DNA of 64,000 nucleotides, from contig JALMGJ010000014.1 in NCBI GenBank assembly GCA_023362775.1, positions 558,001 through 622,000 on the forward strand, in the 5' to 3' direction. Positions within the stretch are counted from its first letter, which is position 1. Every line of letters begins with the position of its first letter. The translations under genes and the position numbers were made by a program. This document shows, piece after piece, positions 32,875-44,708 of the stretch. This DNA comes from Charina bottae. Lineage: Eukaryota; Chordata; Lepidosauria; Squamata; Charinaidae. The notes under the pieces were generated by a model. That model was not told the DNA's origin and did not search any database. It was given only the letters and a program-made list of their open reading frames with translations.

Positions 32875-33359
32875 GTAATGCAAAAGCTGCCAGTTGACAT
32901 CCCACACCCGCATGATATATATCTTCAACAAACCACACTAACTATCAAAGGCCTTGTGCTCAGATTCAAGCTGTATATATTAAGTGGAGTGCAGGATCTT
33001 TTTCAAGGAAGCTTCTGCTCTGAGCAAGTCAGCGATGAGCTGAAATGATGGAAAGCCTTCTGGGGATCTGGAGATAGATGGCAGTGAGAAAACTCACCAG
33101 TTTGATGCCTGGAAAATGGGTCTTCATGATTGATCAGGTTCTCAGTGGTAGTCACTTAGGAATAAGTAAGCCCTTTCTCCAAGGGCAGCCGTTCCATGAG
33201 AATGCCCCCGACGAGTGCTCCAATTTCACACGTGCCCTAGAACATTGCCTATCACTCCATCATGCCTACCTACCTCAACAATTCATCTGAACCTCTTGAA
33301 AACGGCCACCACCATCCTGTTGCACATCTCCAATGCCCTCACAAGACCTTTTAGTTGTT

Positions 33360-33500
33360 TTTATTAGGATATAATACAGCTCTCGGAGGTTTATTCCTCG
33401 TTAATCAATTAGCAAAGACATTGCAGCAATCATTCCGAACTTGCTTTCAACACCATGATCAAGATTTGCTGCTCATTAAGGCAACACAGATTTATATGCC
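33360..33500. promoter_or_regulatory. candidate conserved non-coding block
   Basis: The block is unique and AT-rich, with CGTTAATCAATTAGC (33399), CTGCTCATTAAGGC and GCTGTTAATTAATTAAT. No frame and no repeat is seen. It is abruptly followed by a LINE tail. Speculative. Confidence 0.22.
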
Positions 33501-33570
33501 AGGCTGTTAATTAATTAATTTATTTATTTCTCATATTTCTACACCACCCATCTCACAAGTGACTCTTAAT
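33501..33570 (-). mobile_element. LINE 3' tail, minus strand
   Basis: ATTAATTTATTTATTTCTCA then TACACCACCCATCTCACAAG is the inverse of the CR1/L2-like terminal block and tail. Confidence 0.55.
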
Positions 33571-34580
33571 ATGTTGTATATATAATTATATCATGGCCGG
33601 GTCAGCTAATAGCTCCCCAAATTACAGGAAACTGATTGAAATGACCTCTTTTTATTATTAAAAAAACCCCACACACTGTGATTAGCAATTAATTGATTTC
33701 TGGAACAGATTGCTTTGTATTAGTTCACTCTTATATAAAAGAAAAATCTGTCCAGAAACTGGCAGTTTCAGAACAGTGATTTTTAATAAGGATTTGTGGG
33801 TTTTGTATGGTTTTGAACAGATGTCTTCTTAGCACCTTCTGGCAGATTAAGAGGTCCACATGCAACGGAATTCCCACTGAATCTTTAAGGGCTGTGAAAG
33901 AAGGGCCACTGTTTTTAGGAAAGCCAGTCCCAATCTGATTTTTCAGCAAGTTGAGCTGCACCAAGAATGATCCTGAGCAACATTTTCATGGGTAGAATTC
34001 TGAACTCCATCTTGGAGTTCGATCCTCCCATTGAAGTCTTTCTCAGAAAGTCTTCTCAGAAAGATCGGGGCTATGCAGTATCCATAATTCTGCTCCTTCG
34101 GGCCTGAGGTCTGTAACTGAGGGAGGAGAAAATCCTTGGTCCTTACTCACAATGAAGTTATTTCAGAATAGTAAGCGTCAACTGTTGACGGGATGAGTTT
34201 GTTTAGATTTTAAGATTTGTTATTCTAGGAAATTTCTCAGAAGGACCTTTTATACACTCTCTGAAGATGCTGTGCACATTATCTAACCCTTGAACTACCT
34301 GGTAGTCTTGGAAATCCTTTCTGGAGATTTGAGATACTTCCTGCAAAATATGTATTTGAGAGATTGCTGGGGGAAGAACAGGGTAGGAAAACTCCTTCCT
34401 TGAACTTTCTTAAGTCAACTCTTAACTACTTGGGTTTCAGCCTATCATGTAATTTGTTTTTTTTTAATTTAGGAGTCATTTGAACTTGAGCAGCCATTAG
34501 TTCTTACACATCTTGTTCTTCCATCACAACCATTTTCCCTTTTCTTCTCTTCTGCTGACCTTCCTTTTTACCAAAAGGTG
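33571..34580. other. unassigned stretch
   Basis: No gene, repeat or regulatory signal is recognised. Confidence 0.45.
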
Positions 34581-34591
34581 CTATCAGACTC

Positions 34592-34895
34592 AGCAGGTAA
34601 GATGCCAGGCTTGTCGATCGGAAGGTCGCAAGTTCGGAGGTTCGAGACCCGAGCACCGCATGATGGAGTGAGCTCCCGCACTCGCCCCAGCTCTTGCCAA
34701 CCTAGCAATTCGAAAGCATGCAAATGCAAGTAGACAAATAGGTACCACTTTGGTGGGTAGGTAACAGCGTTCCGCGTGCGTCATGCCAGCCACATGACCA
34801 CGGTAGCGTCTTCGGACAACACTTCGGCTAAGAAACGGAGATGAGCACTGGCCCCTAGAGTCGGATATGACTGTGTGGGGGAACCTTTACCTTTC
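34592..34895 (+). mobile_element. Sauria-type SINE with target duplication
   Basis: Flanked by the perfect 11-bp duplication CTATCAGACTC (34581-34591 and 34896-34906). The head lacks the first ~15 bases, the B-box region reads GGTTCGAGACC (one change), and the tail ends GGAACCTTTACCTTTC. The body matches the copies at 2356 and 36744. Confidence 0.88.
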
Positions 34896-34906
34896 CTATC
34901 AGACTC

Positions 34907-35499
34907 CTGATTTTTACAAGTTAGAGAGCATTTTTCATCCAAAAGAGAGCTGCTGGCACAGTTTGACTTTAAACAGCCATGCAAAGCTATCCAACCTCTT
35001 ACCAACCAAACTGTTCTAGGGATAGTAGAGATTGTGTTTCTAGTTGGATTAACACCACACACAAACATACACACACACATTTGCTTTTAAGGAAGTGTTA
35101 CATCTGGAGAGAAACTAGCATTCAGCTCCACAGGAGTTTACCAATGAACACCTCCAGAGAATCCCAACCTTTGAAAATTGCTTCATCTCCACTGCATCCC
35201 AGCAGGTGCTCACACATGCTTCCTTTGAACATGTTGCTAAATAAAGGAAGAGATATCTCTTTGAGAGCCAAAGAGAAATAATGCAACATCTGCTTCATCA
35301 TATTGTATATACCCTACTTCATTTTCTGTGAGGTGGAGGTAGATAATTAGCAGGCCTCAGCAATTGCTTCAGTGGAACTATCTATATTATTTCATCTGAT
35401 CAAATACAAATTCAGTTGTTAGTTCTGTATGGTGAAGGAGGTAGAGATAATCTGCAGGTACATTGAGGTGTTGCACACCTCTTGAGCATTAGGCCCCTG
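34907..35499. other. unassigned stretch
   Basis: No gene is seen. A CA-rich patch lies at 35052-35080, and the rest has no recognised element. Confidence 0.45.
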
Positions 35500-35832
35500 G
35501 AGCATTCATTCCAGATGTAAGACTGGCCCCCTCACTCCTGGCCTTTCGGAAGGCCCTTAAGACCTGGCTCTGCCGCCTGGCCTGGGACGACGGAGGTGGT
35601 AGTGCCTCTTGGGGTTGGCTGGCCCCGTAGCACCATGATCTACTCTGTGGTCCTTAATCCATCTTGGACTTTATTTATTTTATGCTTGTTGTGTTTTTAG
35701 ATATTTTGTATAGTTTTTAAATTTTATTTGTTGTAACCCGCCCAGAGTCCCTTGTATGGGAGATGGGCGGGGGATAAATTGAACAAACAAACAAACAAAC
35801 AAACAAGTAAATAAATAAATAAATAAATAAAT
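35500..35832 (+). mobile_element. LINE 3' end (CR1/L2-like) with tetramer tail
   Basis: TTTCGGAAGGCCCTTAAGAC gives the terminal F-R-K-A-L-K-T of the reverse-transcriptase ORF. The 3' UTR and the ACCCGCCCAGAGTCCC ... GGGAGATGGGCGGGGGAT block follow, then (AAAC)n and (AAAT)n (35784-35832). Confidence 0.75.
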
Positions 35833-35939
35833 GTAAGTGATTGCCTGAACGCAGTCCAGAAATATGGTGGCATTGGATACAAGTTCTGGTTCTCCCAAAA
35901 CCTTTGGGTGGAAGCCAACTATCCTATCGTCCTCTAAAT

Positions 35940-36060
35940 CAGTGTTTCTCAAACTTGGCAGCTTGAAGATGTGTGGACTTCAACTCCCAGCAAGCCTGGC
36001 TGGGGAATTCTGGGAGTTGAAGTCCGTACATCTTCAAGTTGCCATGGTTGAGAAACACTG
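35940..36060. mobile_element. hAT palindromic miniature element, 1
   Basis: CAGTGTTTCTCAAACTTGG to CCATGGTTGAGAAACACTG, an almost complete palindrome. The 8-bp duplication CTCTAAAT (35932-35939, 36061-36068) is perfect. Eight-base duplications with CAG/CTG ends are diagnostic of the hAT superfamily. Confidence 0.9.
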
Positions 36061-36068
36061 CTCTAAAT

Positions 36069-36732
36069 GTTCCCCATATGTGATATCCCACTCAGGATCA
36101 GATTTTACAAGGTATCAGGACTCAAGGACAAGAGGCTTCTTGGAAAATTGAGCACATGCATAAAGTTATTATAGATATGACAGATGATTTCTTGTCATAA
36201 GTAAAAAATTACCCCACTTTGCAAGGTTACAATGGCATATTAGAAGGAGAATCACAAGCTAAATACAAGCTGAAGCACGTGCTTGGACCCCATATACTCA
36301 TTCCCCCATTGTACAGTCTTCCCAGTCTTTTAATATCAGTCAAGAAGGCTGGCTGAAGAACCCCATTCATGATCCATGTCAGAGCTTCAACAGAGGCATC
36401 CACAACAGCTGTGAGATTTTGGGAAAGGGTTACAGGCTAATGGTGAAACCCTTACTTTGCCTGCAAAAGTTGTTGGGTTTAATCCCTGCTAGCTTCAGGG
36501 AGGGGTGGAAAAATGCCTGATTAAACATTTGGAGTATTTCTGCCACCTGAATGAACAAGAAGGAACTTGAGGATGAATGATGTGACCCAACATAAAGCAG
36601 CAATGTCCTCCACTTCAATGTATTTTGAGAATCTTTTCCAGGTAACACAACATTCTGAACTTGCACAGTGCTATCAGGACCTAGATAATACTATTTTTTT
36701 GAAACTAGGCAGATATAATAATTAACAAATTG
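36069..36732. other. unassigned stretch
   Basis: No gene or repeat is recognised. Confidence 0.45.
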
Positions 36733-36743
36733 TTATCCACCCC

Positions 36744-37109
36744 CGTAAGGGGCGCGATGGCTCAGTGGTTAAGACACCAGGCTTGTCGATCAGAAGGTCG
36801 CAAGTTCGGAGGTTCGAATCCCTAGCCCCGCGCGACGGAGTGAGCTCCTGCACTCGCCCCAGCTCTTGCCAACCGAGCAATTTGAAAGCATGCAAATGCA
36901 AGTAGATGAATAGGTACCACATCGGTCGGTAGGTAACAGCGTTCTGCGTGCGTCATGCCGGCCACATGACCGCGGAAGCGTCTTTGGACAGCGCTGGCTC
37001 TTCGGCTAAGAAACGGAGATGAGCACCGGCCCCTAGAGTCGGACATGACTGTGCAGGGGAAAACCTTTTGTTGTTGTTCAGTCGTTTAGTCGTGTCCGAC
37101 TCTTTACCT
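36744..37109 (+). mobile_element. full-length Sauria-type SINE with embedded inverted BovB tail
   Basis: A perfect 11-bp duplication TTATCCACCCC (36733-36743, 37110-37120) bounds it. The head GGCGCGATGGCTCAGTGGTT is the A-box region and GGTTCGAATCC (36812-36822) the B box. The forward 3' end is split: GGGGAAAACC at 37056, and TTTACCTTT at 37102. Between them lies about 35 bases in the opposite orientation (37066-37101), annotated separately. Confidence 0.88.
37066..37101 (-). mobile_element. inverted BovB-like 3' terminus within a SINE tail
   Basis: On the minus strand this reads GAGTCGGACACGACTAAACG, then ACTGAACAACAAC, the typical 3' end of BovB LINEs; compare the end of the BovB piece at 46491. 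It splits the SINE tail, so it is either an ultra-short BovB insertion or a template-switch product. Confidence 0.6.
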
Positions 37110-37202
37110 TTATCCACCCCAAGATAGACTAGGACTTGGCTGAAATTCAGATCCCACCCTGACACTGATTGGGTTATCAGGTCTGGGCTACAAAGTCTAG
37201 AT

Positions 37203-37472
37203 CAGGGCTTTCCAAAGTTTTCCCGCGGCGACACACCAACCGCCGTTGGTGTGTCGCCGCAGGAAAACCCGGAAGTGCCGCTGTTGCGGCAGCGCACAAA
37301 AACCCGGAAGCGCTGCTGCCGCTTTCATTTTTTGCGTGCTGCCGTTGGTGTGTCGCTGCGGGAAAACCCGGAAGCGCTGATGATGATCAGCGCTTCCGGG
37401 TTGTGTGGCGACACACCAGACTGTGTGTGGCGACACACTTTTGTGTCGCGACACACAGTTTGGAAAGCTCTG
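37203..37472. mobile_element. hAT element with GGCGACACAC repeats, copy 1
   Basis: CAGGGCTTTCCAAAG to AGTTTGGAAAGCTCTG, flanked by GTCTAGAT (37195-37202) and CTCTAGAT (37473-37480), one mismatch in eight. The interior is GC-rich and carries repeated GACACACC and ACCCGGAAGCGCTG words, many inverted. Confidence 0.88.
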
Positions 37473-37480
37473 CTCTAGAT

Positions 37481-39004
37481 GATCACCAGATGACAGAGAG
37501 ATTTTTTTTAACAACAACAAAAAAAACCCTCTCACCACTGCTGTCATCTTGTGGTTTCCAGGTTTTTGTACCCTTGATCTGGTAACCCTAATTAAAAGTC
37601 TGTAGCTCTCTAACCCAAGTCACAGAGCTGTTGCAACAATGCTTAAATAATTTATGTTGCCTCGCCCTCTGGAGAGAAATAACCAGATGGAATATAACAA
37701 AATATAACAAAACTGACCTGAACTGTGTTTATACAGTTCTGTTCCAGTCTGGAACAGAAGGATTCATCCAGTTAATTTGCTATCTTCTCATCCTTTTTTT
37801 TCACCCTTTTTTCTTGCCAACCCTTGACTTTCTCCCAGCTTTCAAAATGGTTTCAGGCAATTTATTTCTCAACGGCTCTTCCATGACAGATAGCCCAGCT
37901 CTTAAGAACAGTGGAAAGTTTGATCATAGACTGTAGACCTTCCCCCTCCCCACTCCATTTGCCTGAAAACTAATTAACCATTTTTAAAATTGAGTAAAGG
38001 CCTCACTTGGTTTCATTCCCTGAGCTATAGCAGGACTGGTGATGAGGGGGAGATATTTAAACATGAATTTCTCAAGCTAAAAGGAGAGGAAAAAAGGGAA
38101 AAAACATTCAAACCTTGTGTTTAATTGTGCTTGTCCTATTTTAAATAACCAGTTCAGCTCCACTTCTTTCAGACAGTGATCCATGGAGATCCTCTTTTTC
38201 TATCCAGATGTAACCCTTTTGGCTTTTTTCCCAACTATTCTGATACACTGCTGCTGATACATGTATTATATTCAATTTAAAAATCCTCCCGAATGTTTGT
38301 GAATGTCTTAAATGGAAATGGTGTACTTGTACCTGTAACTAAGTAGGATTTTATTACGGTCATTTCCACATGAAATCCATCGTAATTCATAAACACAACA
38401 ATAGTCAAGGAGCCAAGAGGCAAGGAGAAGTGATCTACAGGAAGATTTAAACATTTGCATTCTGGTAGCTGCTAGGAAAAAAAAATTGGCAACATTAGAG
38501 GTAACGATGGCCCTAAGAAAAGAGATATTCATCATATCTATCTGGCAGTTGAAGGGCACTTCAGACCCTATAAAAATTGCAATGTAGTAAGACCGCATTG
38601 CACATCCTTGTAGAGTGGGAGTCACACGGATAGAGGCGTTTACCATCAGAGAATGGTGTGCATGTGTGTGCACATTTCGGTGACTGTAGGCCAATAATAA
38701 AAGAGATAACTAGCTCACCTTTCGGAGGTGACTTTTCTAAGTCAATTGTCAGGTGGCTGTAGCAAAACAAATAAACAAATCAGTGCAAAATTAAGAAGGG
38801 ATGTTCGTAAGACCTCTAGCCGAGGACAGCCCAGAACAGCTGGGGAATTGCTTTGCTATACATGCATATGATGAGAAACACGCCACGCCATACCACTTCA
38901 TGCCACACAAGTGTAGCAGCTCCATCGGATTTGATCCACCACCACCCCTTTCCCATTTTTATGCCCCTTTTCGTACTCTTGAGAATCCTAATTGCCAATA
39001 GTGG
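37481..39004. other. unique stretch, part possibly regulatory
   Basis: No gene or repeat is named. The part 37940-38180 (AAAACTAATTAACCATT, GATATTTAAACATGAATT, TTGTGTTTAATTGTGC) is unique with homeodomain-like words. The remainder shows nothing. Confidence 0.35.
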
Positions 39005-39012
39005 CCCTAAAC

Positions 39013-39080
39013 CAGTGTTTCTCAACCTTGGCAACTTTAAGAATTCTGGGAGTTGAAGTTGCCAAGGTTGAGAAACCCTG
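39013..39080. mobile_element. hAT palindromic miniature element, 2 (internally deleted)
   Basis: CAGTGTTTCTCAACCTTGG to CCAAGGTTGAGAAACCCTG, only 68 bp. The flanks CCCTAAAC and CCATAGAC match in 6 of 8 bases. Confidence 0.82.
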
Positions 39081-39639
39081 CCATAGACGTACAATCTGAA
39101 AAACCTTTCTCTGGTGCATTTCTAGTAAATGTTTCCTTAAACGAATGTCTGGGGTCGAACATTACCTGCTAAGGCCTAATGTGGTTAGTTGAGTTTTGGT
39201 TTAACTTGCAATGTGATCAAGGCTTGTAAACTAAGGTTTATAAGCACATTTTGTGAGCACAGCTAATTGTGAATTCCTCAAGCCATGGCTTAGGCAGTGG
39301 ATAAAGCTGGTCTAGGTGTGGCATTCCTACAACAGGGATATGAGAAATCCAGATGCCAGGTGACTCTGGTAAATCTGCCTGGCTGTTTTCCAGAGGGTCC
39401 CTATCCACCCCCTGCTGAGAGAGCCAGAAACTATGCCTTGGCCAATCAGTCCCTGTGAAGGTTGCTCTGCCCTCCCAGCTTAAGAGAATGACCACGTTCT
39501 TACCACACAATCACAACTCATGAAGGTGCCCCAAGTCTAGCATGACACACAACCAGAATCATCTCCCCCAAAGGTGAGCGTGACCTCAGGGGTTGGGGAC
39601 GGAGGCAAATGCCATTGAGAAACACAGACCCCACTTCTT

Positions 39640-39850
39640 CCCAAATGGAGCTGAATTAATTTTGCTTTAAAGGAAGCTTCAAAACAGCTTCATTTGCTAT
39701 AACAAATGGCTCATATGCCAGAAGCCCCTGTAAATGAGTTCCCGCCTCCCCTGTGGCTTTTTCCGATCAACTTTCTAGCCTAATTGTGCAATTCCTATAA
39801 AGCCCTTTCAGTAATCTTCCCCACGTTCCTGACAAACAGCCTCGTGATAT
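39640..39850. promoter_or_regulatory. candidate conserved non-coding block
   Basis: The block is unique, with CTGAATTAATTTTGC (39651), CTATAACAAATGGC, GCCTAATTGTGCAATTCC (39778) and CAGTAATC. No repeat and no frame is seen. The call rests on appearance only. Confidence 0.25.
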
Positions 39851-39976
39851 GTGGAAGAACAAGCTTTGGTTCTTAGCTCCATCCCCAGTGTGTGCCAGGA
39901 ATGCAAGTTCCCCACCCCCTCCATCTGTTCTTGGTGTTGCTCACTTCATAAGACCCAATTCCAGGGCATCCACTGA

Positions 39977-40120
39977 GGGGGTCAAAAAATAGTCAAGATG
40001 GCGGGTGTGACTGTGCAATTAAAAGATAGCTCATTTTTTCACAGGCACCCCAATGGATGTACAAAAGGGACGCAGATTTGATCACACTTGCAGCCGCCAT
40101 CTTGGCTCTTTTTACACCCA
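39977..40120. mobile_element. AAGATGGC-ended miniature element with two YY1-like sites
   Basis: GGGGTCAAAAAATAGTCAAG (39977-39996) faces the inverse GGCTCTTTTTACACCC (40104-40119). Just inside each end lie AAGATGGCGG (39995-40004) and GCCGCCATCTTG (40093-40104), both close to the YY1 consensus. Relatives lie at 30964 and, as a half copy, 52812. Confidence 0.6.
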
Positions 40121-40540
40121 CACACACCTGTGGGCATCCCTGCCCGATTCTCTTGGGGCAATGCATGGAGCAGGGAGGCCTGTAAATCCGTGCTTAAAAA
40201 ACAAAAATCCTCTTCTCTTCTGAAGTAGGAGAAAATGCTCCTGTTCCCCCTCTCTGATGTGCCATGAGTTTTTCTGTGCGCATTGTGAATCTTTGTCCAT
40301 TGCTTTGCAATAAATCCCGAGGAACATTTTAGAGAAAACAGTAAGAGGGGAGCTGGGTTATTAAAAAAGAGATAAAGAAACACACACTGAAAATCCTCTG
40401 ATCTTCCCATTTGTCATGGCAACAAGCCACCATTGCTTTCCAAGCTCCCCAAAGTGGTGGGCAATTCTGCCTGTGGGTCCCTTTACCTCATTCTGCCAGC
40501 ACTGGACTACAGTTGGAACCCAGGAGCAGGAAGGGAGGGA

Positions 40541-41185
40541 GGGTTTGGTCTAGTGGTGAAGGTGCTGGGCTAGAAACCAGGAGACTGTGAGTTCTAGTCC
40601 CGCCTTAGGCATGAAAGCCGGCTGGGTGACCCTGGGCCAGTCCCTCTCTCTCAGCCCTAGGAAGGAGCCAATGGCAAACCAGGAGACTGAGAGTTCTAGT
40701 CCCGCCTTAGGCATGAAAGCCGGCTGGGTGACCTTGGGCCAATCACTCTCAGTCCTAGGAAGGAGCCAATGGCAAACCAGGAGACCGAGACTTCTAGTCC
40801 CACCTTAGGCACAAAAGCCAGCTGGGTGACCTTGGGCCAGTCACTCCCTCTCAGCCCTAGGAAGGAGCCAATGGCAAAGCAGGAGGCTGAGAGTTCTAGT
40901 CCCGCCTTAGGCATGAAAGCCGGCTGGGTGACCTTGGGCCAGTCGCTCTCTCTCAGCCCTAGGAAGGAGCCAATGGCAAACCAGGAGACTGAGAGTTCTA
41001 GTCCTGCCTTAGGCATGAAAGCCGGCTGGGTGACCTTGGGCCAGTCCCTCTCTCTCAGCCCAACTCACCTCACAGGGTGGTTGTTGTGGGGAAAATAGGA
41101 GGAGGAAGGAGTATTAGGTATGTTCACCGCCTTGAGCTATTTATAAAAATAATAAAGGCAGGATAAAAATTTTAAAAAAAGATTC
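40541..41185 (+). mobile_element. tRNA-derived SINE with five tandem internal units
   Basis: The tRNA-like head has TGGTCTAGTGG (A box, 40546) and GAGTTCTAGTCCC (B-box-like, 40588). The segment that starts at ACCAGGAGAC is then repeated at 40576, 40678, 40776, 40878 and 40980, giving a period of 98-102 bp. The normal 3' part (CTCACCTCACAGGGTGG, GGAGGAGGAAGG, AATAATAAAGGCAGGAT) occurs once at the end. The frames encoding repeats of MKAGWVTLGQSLSLS are artefacts of the tandem array. Confidence 0.88.
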
Positions 41186-44100
41186 CCCAGGATGGGAGCA
41201 GAGAGGCAGCAAAACATGCCATCTCCGAAATGCCCATGGCCCCAGGCTTCCCCACTGAGAAGATAAAACTTTCCATTAATTCTAACTGGGCTGTGCAAAA
41301 CTCAGCAGTTTGCACTTGGTCTGGATACCAGGAATCATTCAGGACCTCTGATCAATCTTTTGTGAGTTGAAAGTACCTTGTATAATCCCCTTGGAACGTG
41401 TGAAGTGGAAGTCATTTGCATTCACTTCAGCCCTTTCATTTAATCTCATTAGGGAAGATGGAACATCCTGCAAAGGGGGGGGGGGGAAGTGTTTCACCCA
41501 ATTGCAGCTGTTGTCAAGAAGACACACACACACCCCTCACCCCTTAAGAGTTTGAAATAAAGTTTGCAATGAAATGTCCACCCTGGTTGAAGAAGGGAAG
41601 TGCCAAGTCTTTTGCTTTGTTTCTGGTTCCAAAAAGGTTCCTTCCTAGTGAAAGGCATCACGCCAAATCTCTAGGTGCCTGCAATTTGCAAGAAAACACA
41701 CCAAAAAAAAGTGAGTTGATGTTGCTCTTGCAGTTAAGCCCAGAATTGGTTGCTCCATGGCTTGGTTTCCTTGGCAATTGCTGGCACCATCTTCAAGTCC
41801 TATGGAATGCAGAAAGGGGTCAAAGCAACGTTTTTAAACATGGTAAGAAAGGGGAGGGTTTGTAACAAACATAATAATTTCAAGCATTTAACTAAGTTTA
41901 AAATGTATCTGTGTTGAGTTTCAGAACATCAGAAAGATCACTTTTTTCCGCCTGGGGGCAATTTATAATTTCACATATGGAAACTCAAAATTGCAAACAT
42001 TGAGTTTGCAAACAAAAGAAGGGATTGAAAGACTGTATAAACAGTTTTTCTTCAGAATACATCTTATCCTCCCACCCCCACGCACGGTCATTCCCCATCC
42101 TACACCCCTTGATTTATCATCACAACAGTCCTGTGAAGTAGGTCAAGCTGAGAGACAACAATTAGCCCCAAATTAACTGCAGAATCTGGGAACCCTTGTT
42201 GGTCAGACCCCTTACCCACTACGCAATGCTTTGATTGCAGGTAAGAGAATCCTTGCCACAGCACTTTTCCCAAGATTGAGGGGGAAGACACAAGGGATGT
42301 GAAGAAAAAAGAGGTTTGACTTCATGTAGCATGGAGGGAAGAAGGAGAAGGTTATGAGAAAATGAGAAAAAATCAAGTGAGATTCTTTGGGATCAAATCT
42401 TTTATTGTACTCTCAATGGATTTCAAGAGGACTTATGCATATTCCATGCCAACATGAAAAAGAGGGTTAAGAAAATCTTTAGAGGAGGACTGGCCAGGAT
42501 GTCTATATCTTGGGTATTATAGATCTCAGAGATGATCTGCCACTCATAATGGTGAGAAAGTTGTGTTTGTGCTGACACCCAACTTGTAGATTTCCCAGGG
42601 CACTTGGGTGGCCATGCTCGAAACAAAATGCCTCTATTTGATCCAGTGAGGATTTGCTTATTCTTAGACGCTGCAAATCTAGGAGATTTGACATGAATCA
42701 CGTGTAACTTGTTTCTGTTCCTCTCCACCGATGCTGGGCTGTTACGTACCATTTGATTTGACAGTCTTTCCCCTGGAGGCTTACAAGACAACATCCCCTT
42801 TTGTTCTCCTTCTGCTTTCTCCATGGAATGGGCATCCAGCTCTCCTACCGTCCATCTTGATGAAATCTCCACCCTCGCATTTTTGGGTGGGTCTCCCCAA
42901 TTTCCTCCTTTATTTACCATGTAATCTGTTGGAGTCCGGAAGGTTAGAAAAACACTCCAAGCAGCTAACGACAATCTTGCAGAGTAGAAGCATCCAGAAA
43001 AGTCTTGCACATACAGCTTAATTAACATTCAGAAATAAAACAGTCTTCACACATTAGTTAGTTGAAGAAAAATATAGCTTACATTTTATTCAGTAGATCT
43101 TGGTTACAAGCAGTTTCATGGTAGAAAGGCTTAATAATCTCCAGTCTGCATGCAAGCGAGATATTTTGGACAAGACCCACATAGCCATGTGGCCCTCCTG
43201 TGTGCACGTGTGCTTAGGAAGAAGGGAAGTTGGAGAATGGCCCCGAAAGACCCAAGAAGGAGCAGGAAATAGGAAGTCAGGTGACCCAGGCACCTCCCAC
43301 AAACACAGTAGAGATACGCTTCAGTAGAATAGTCCTCCCCTATGTTTGTGAGACAATGCTGAGTTGACTTCTGATAATGCTAACATAATCTTCCATATTT
43401 GATGATTATCTTCATGGCTGCTGACTTGGCCCACCTCTAGATCTTAATGAAAGGGCAGTCTGCCTAAAGGCCCATTTACATCCTGCTTCTTCGCTGAACC
43501 TTAATCATGAATGAGATACAATTTACCCGTTGCCATCATTGTGAGTTAGGATACTAACAACCTGGCGCAAACACAATTGCTCCCAGGGATACTGATTAGA
43601 GCGCATCCTATTTGGCTTTCTTTTTATTTGCTCTTAATGTTGCTTTGCTCTTATTCCCCCCTCCAGCTTCCATTATAATTCCCCACCCCTAATCAAATGG
43701 ATATTTCTGCAGGGTAGAATTAGAGATGTGTCCAATTTTCCTGTATTGAAATGTATCCAGTATGCCAACTAATTTGTCTGCTAGTGTTACTTTCTTATTA
43801 GGAGCATAATGTTAAAAAACAGGATTCACAAGGGCTTCCCGGAATGACTTCCCAATTGTAATGTGGGCATGCTTGTAGGTACACATATAACCCTGCAACA
43901 ATAATCTCCCTCTCCCTCTGGGGCTGCTTCTCCTCCTCCTTTGCGCTGGCCCAGTTGGTTGCAGGGCCTGCTTGCTTGTTTGTGCGGTGCCTACTCTGTT
44001 CACACAGCAAAGCCATCAACGCAAGGGGTTTGTTCTTCATCCAGCTTGTTGCACAGCCTGACGGTAATAATCCTGCAACAATAGAGGTCCAAATCCTACG

Positions 44101-44294
44101 AGGAGAAAGAAAACAACAGAACTGGGAAACGGGGTGCACATTTAAGTTATGAACGCATGCACCAAATCTTAAACCATATCAAGACGAATCTGGGTAACCC
44201 TCAGTTTGATCACCCACCCCCACTTTTTCTTAACAACATGTCAGTGCCTCAACCTCCCCACCAGTACTGGCCATCTAGGAAGGATTGAATGATA
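41186..44294. other. unassigned stretch
   Basis: No recognised gene is seen. A G run (41476-41487) and a CA patch (41522-41533) are present. The longest frame outside repeats in the window, 201 codons on the minus strand (42423-43028), has no domain I recognise. The part 43360-43800 is unique and AT-rich and could be conserved non-coding DNA. Confidence 0.4.
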
Positions 44295-44708
44295 TACAGG
44301 TAGTCCTCACTTAACAACCACAATTGAGACCAGAATTTTGGTTGCTAAGCAAAGCAGTCATTAAGTGAATCCAACCCGATTTTACGACCTTTTTTGTTGC
44401 AGTCATTAAGAGAATCACTGTGATCATTAAGTGAACCACGTGGTCGTTAAGCAAATCACACGGTTCCCCATTGATTTTGCTTGCTGGAAGCCATCCGGGA
44501 AGGTCAAAAATGGTGATCACGTGACCAGAGGATGCTGCGACGGTCATAAATGCAAACTGGTTGCCAAGCACCCAAATCATGATCACGTGACTGCGGGGAC
44601 GCTGCGATGGTCTTAAGTGTGAGCACCAGTTGTAAGTCGGTTTTTTCAGCACCGTCGTAAGTCTGAACTGTCACTAAACAAATGGTCATTAAGTGAGGAC
44701 TACCTGTA
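44295..44708 (+). mobile_element. TA-flanked miniature DNA transposon, copy 2
   Basis: CAGGTAGTCCTCACTTAACA to the inverse ...TTAAGTGAGGACTACCTG, with TA at 44295-44296 and 44707-44708. Same orientation as the copy at 721. Confidence 0.85.

Noticed and set aside
36744..36830. tRNA gene at the SINE head
   Set aside because: The A and B boxes belong to a SINE with a typical body, tail and target duplication; no cloverleaf with a 3' end was evident.
40587..41098. Repetitive frames (MKAGWVTLGQSLSLS units) resembling a repeat protein
   Set aside because: They arise from the ~101-bp tandem units inside a SINE and are open on both strands.
42423..43028. 201-codon open frame on the minus strand
   Set aside because: It has no recognised domain, no biased composition and no splice or promoter context. 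One such frame in 64 kb is compatible with chance or an unidentified repeat.
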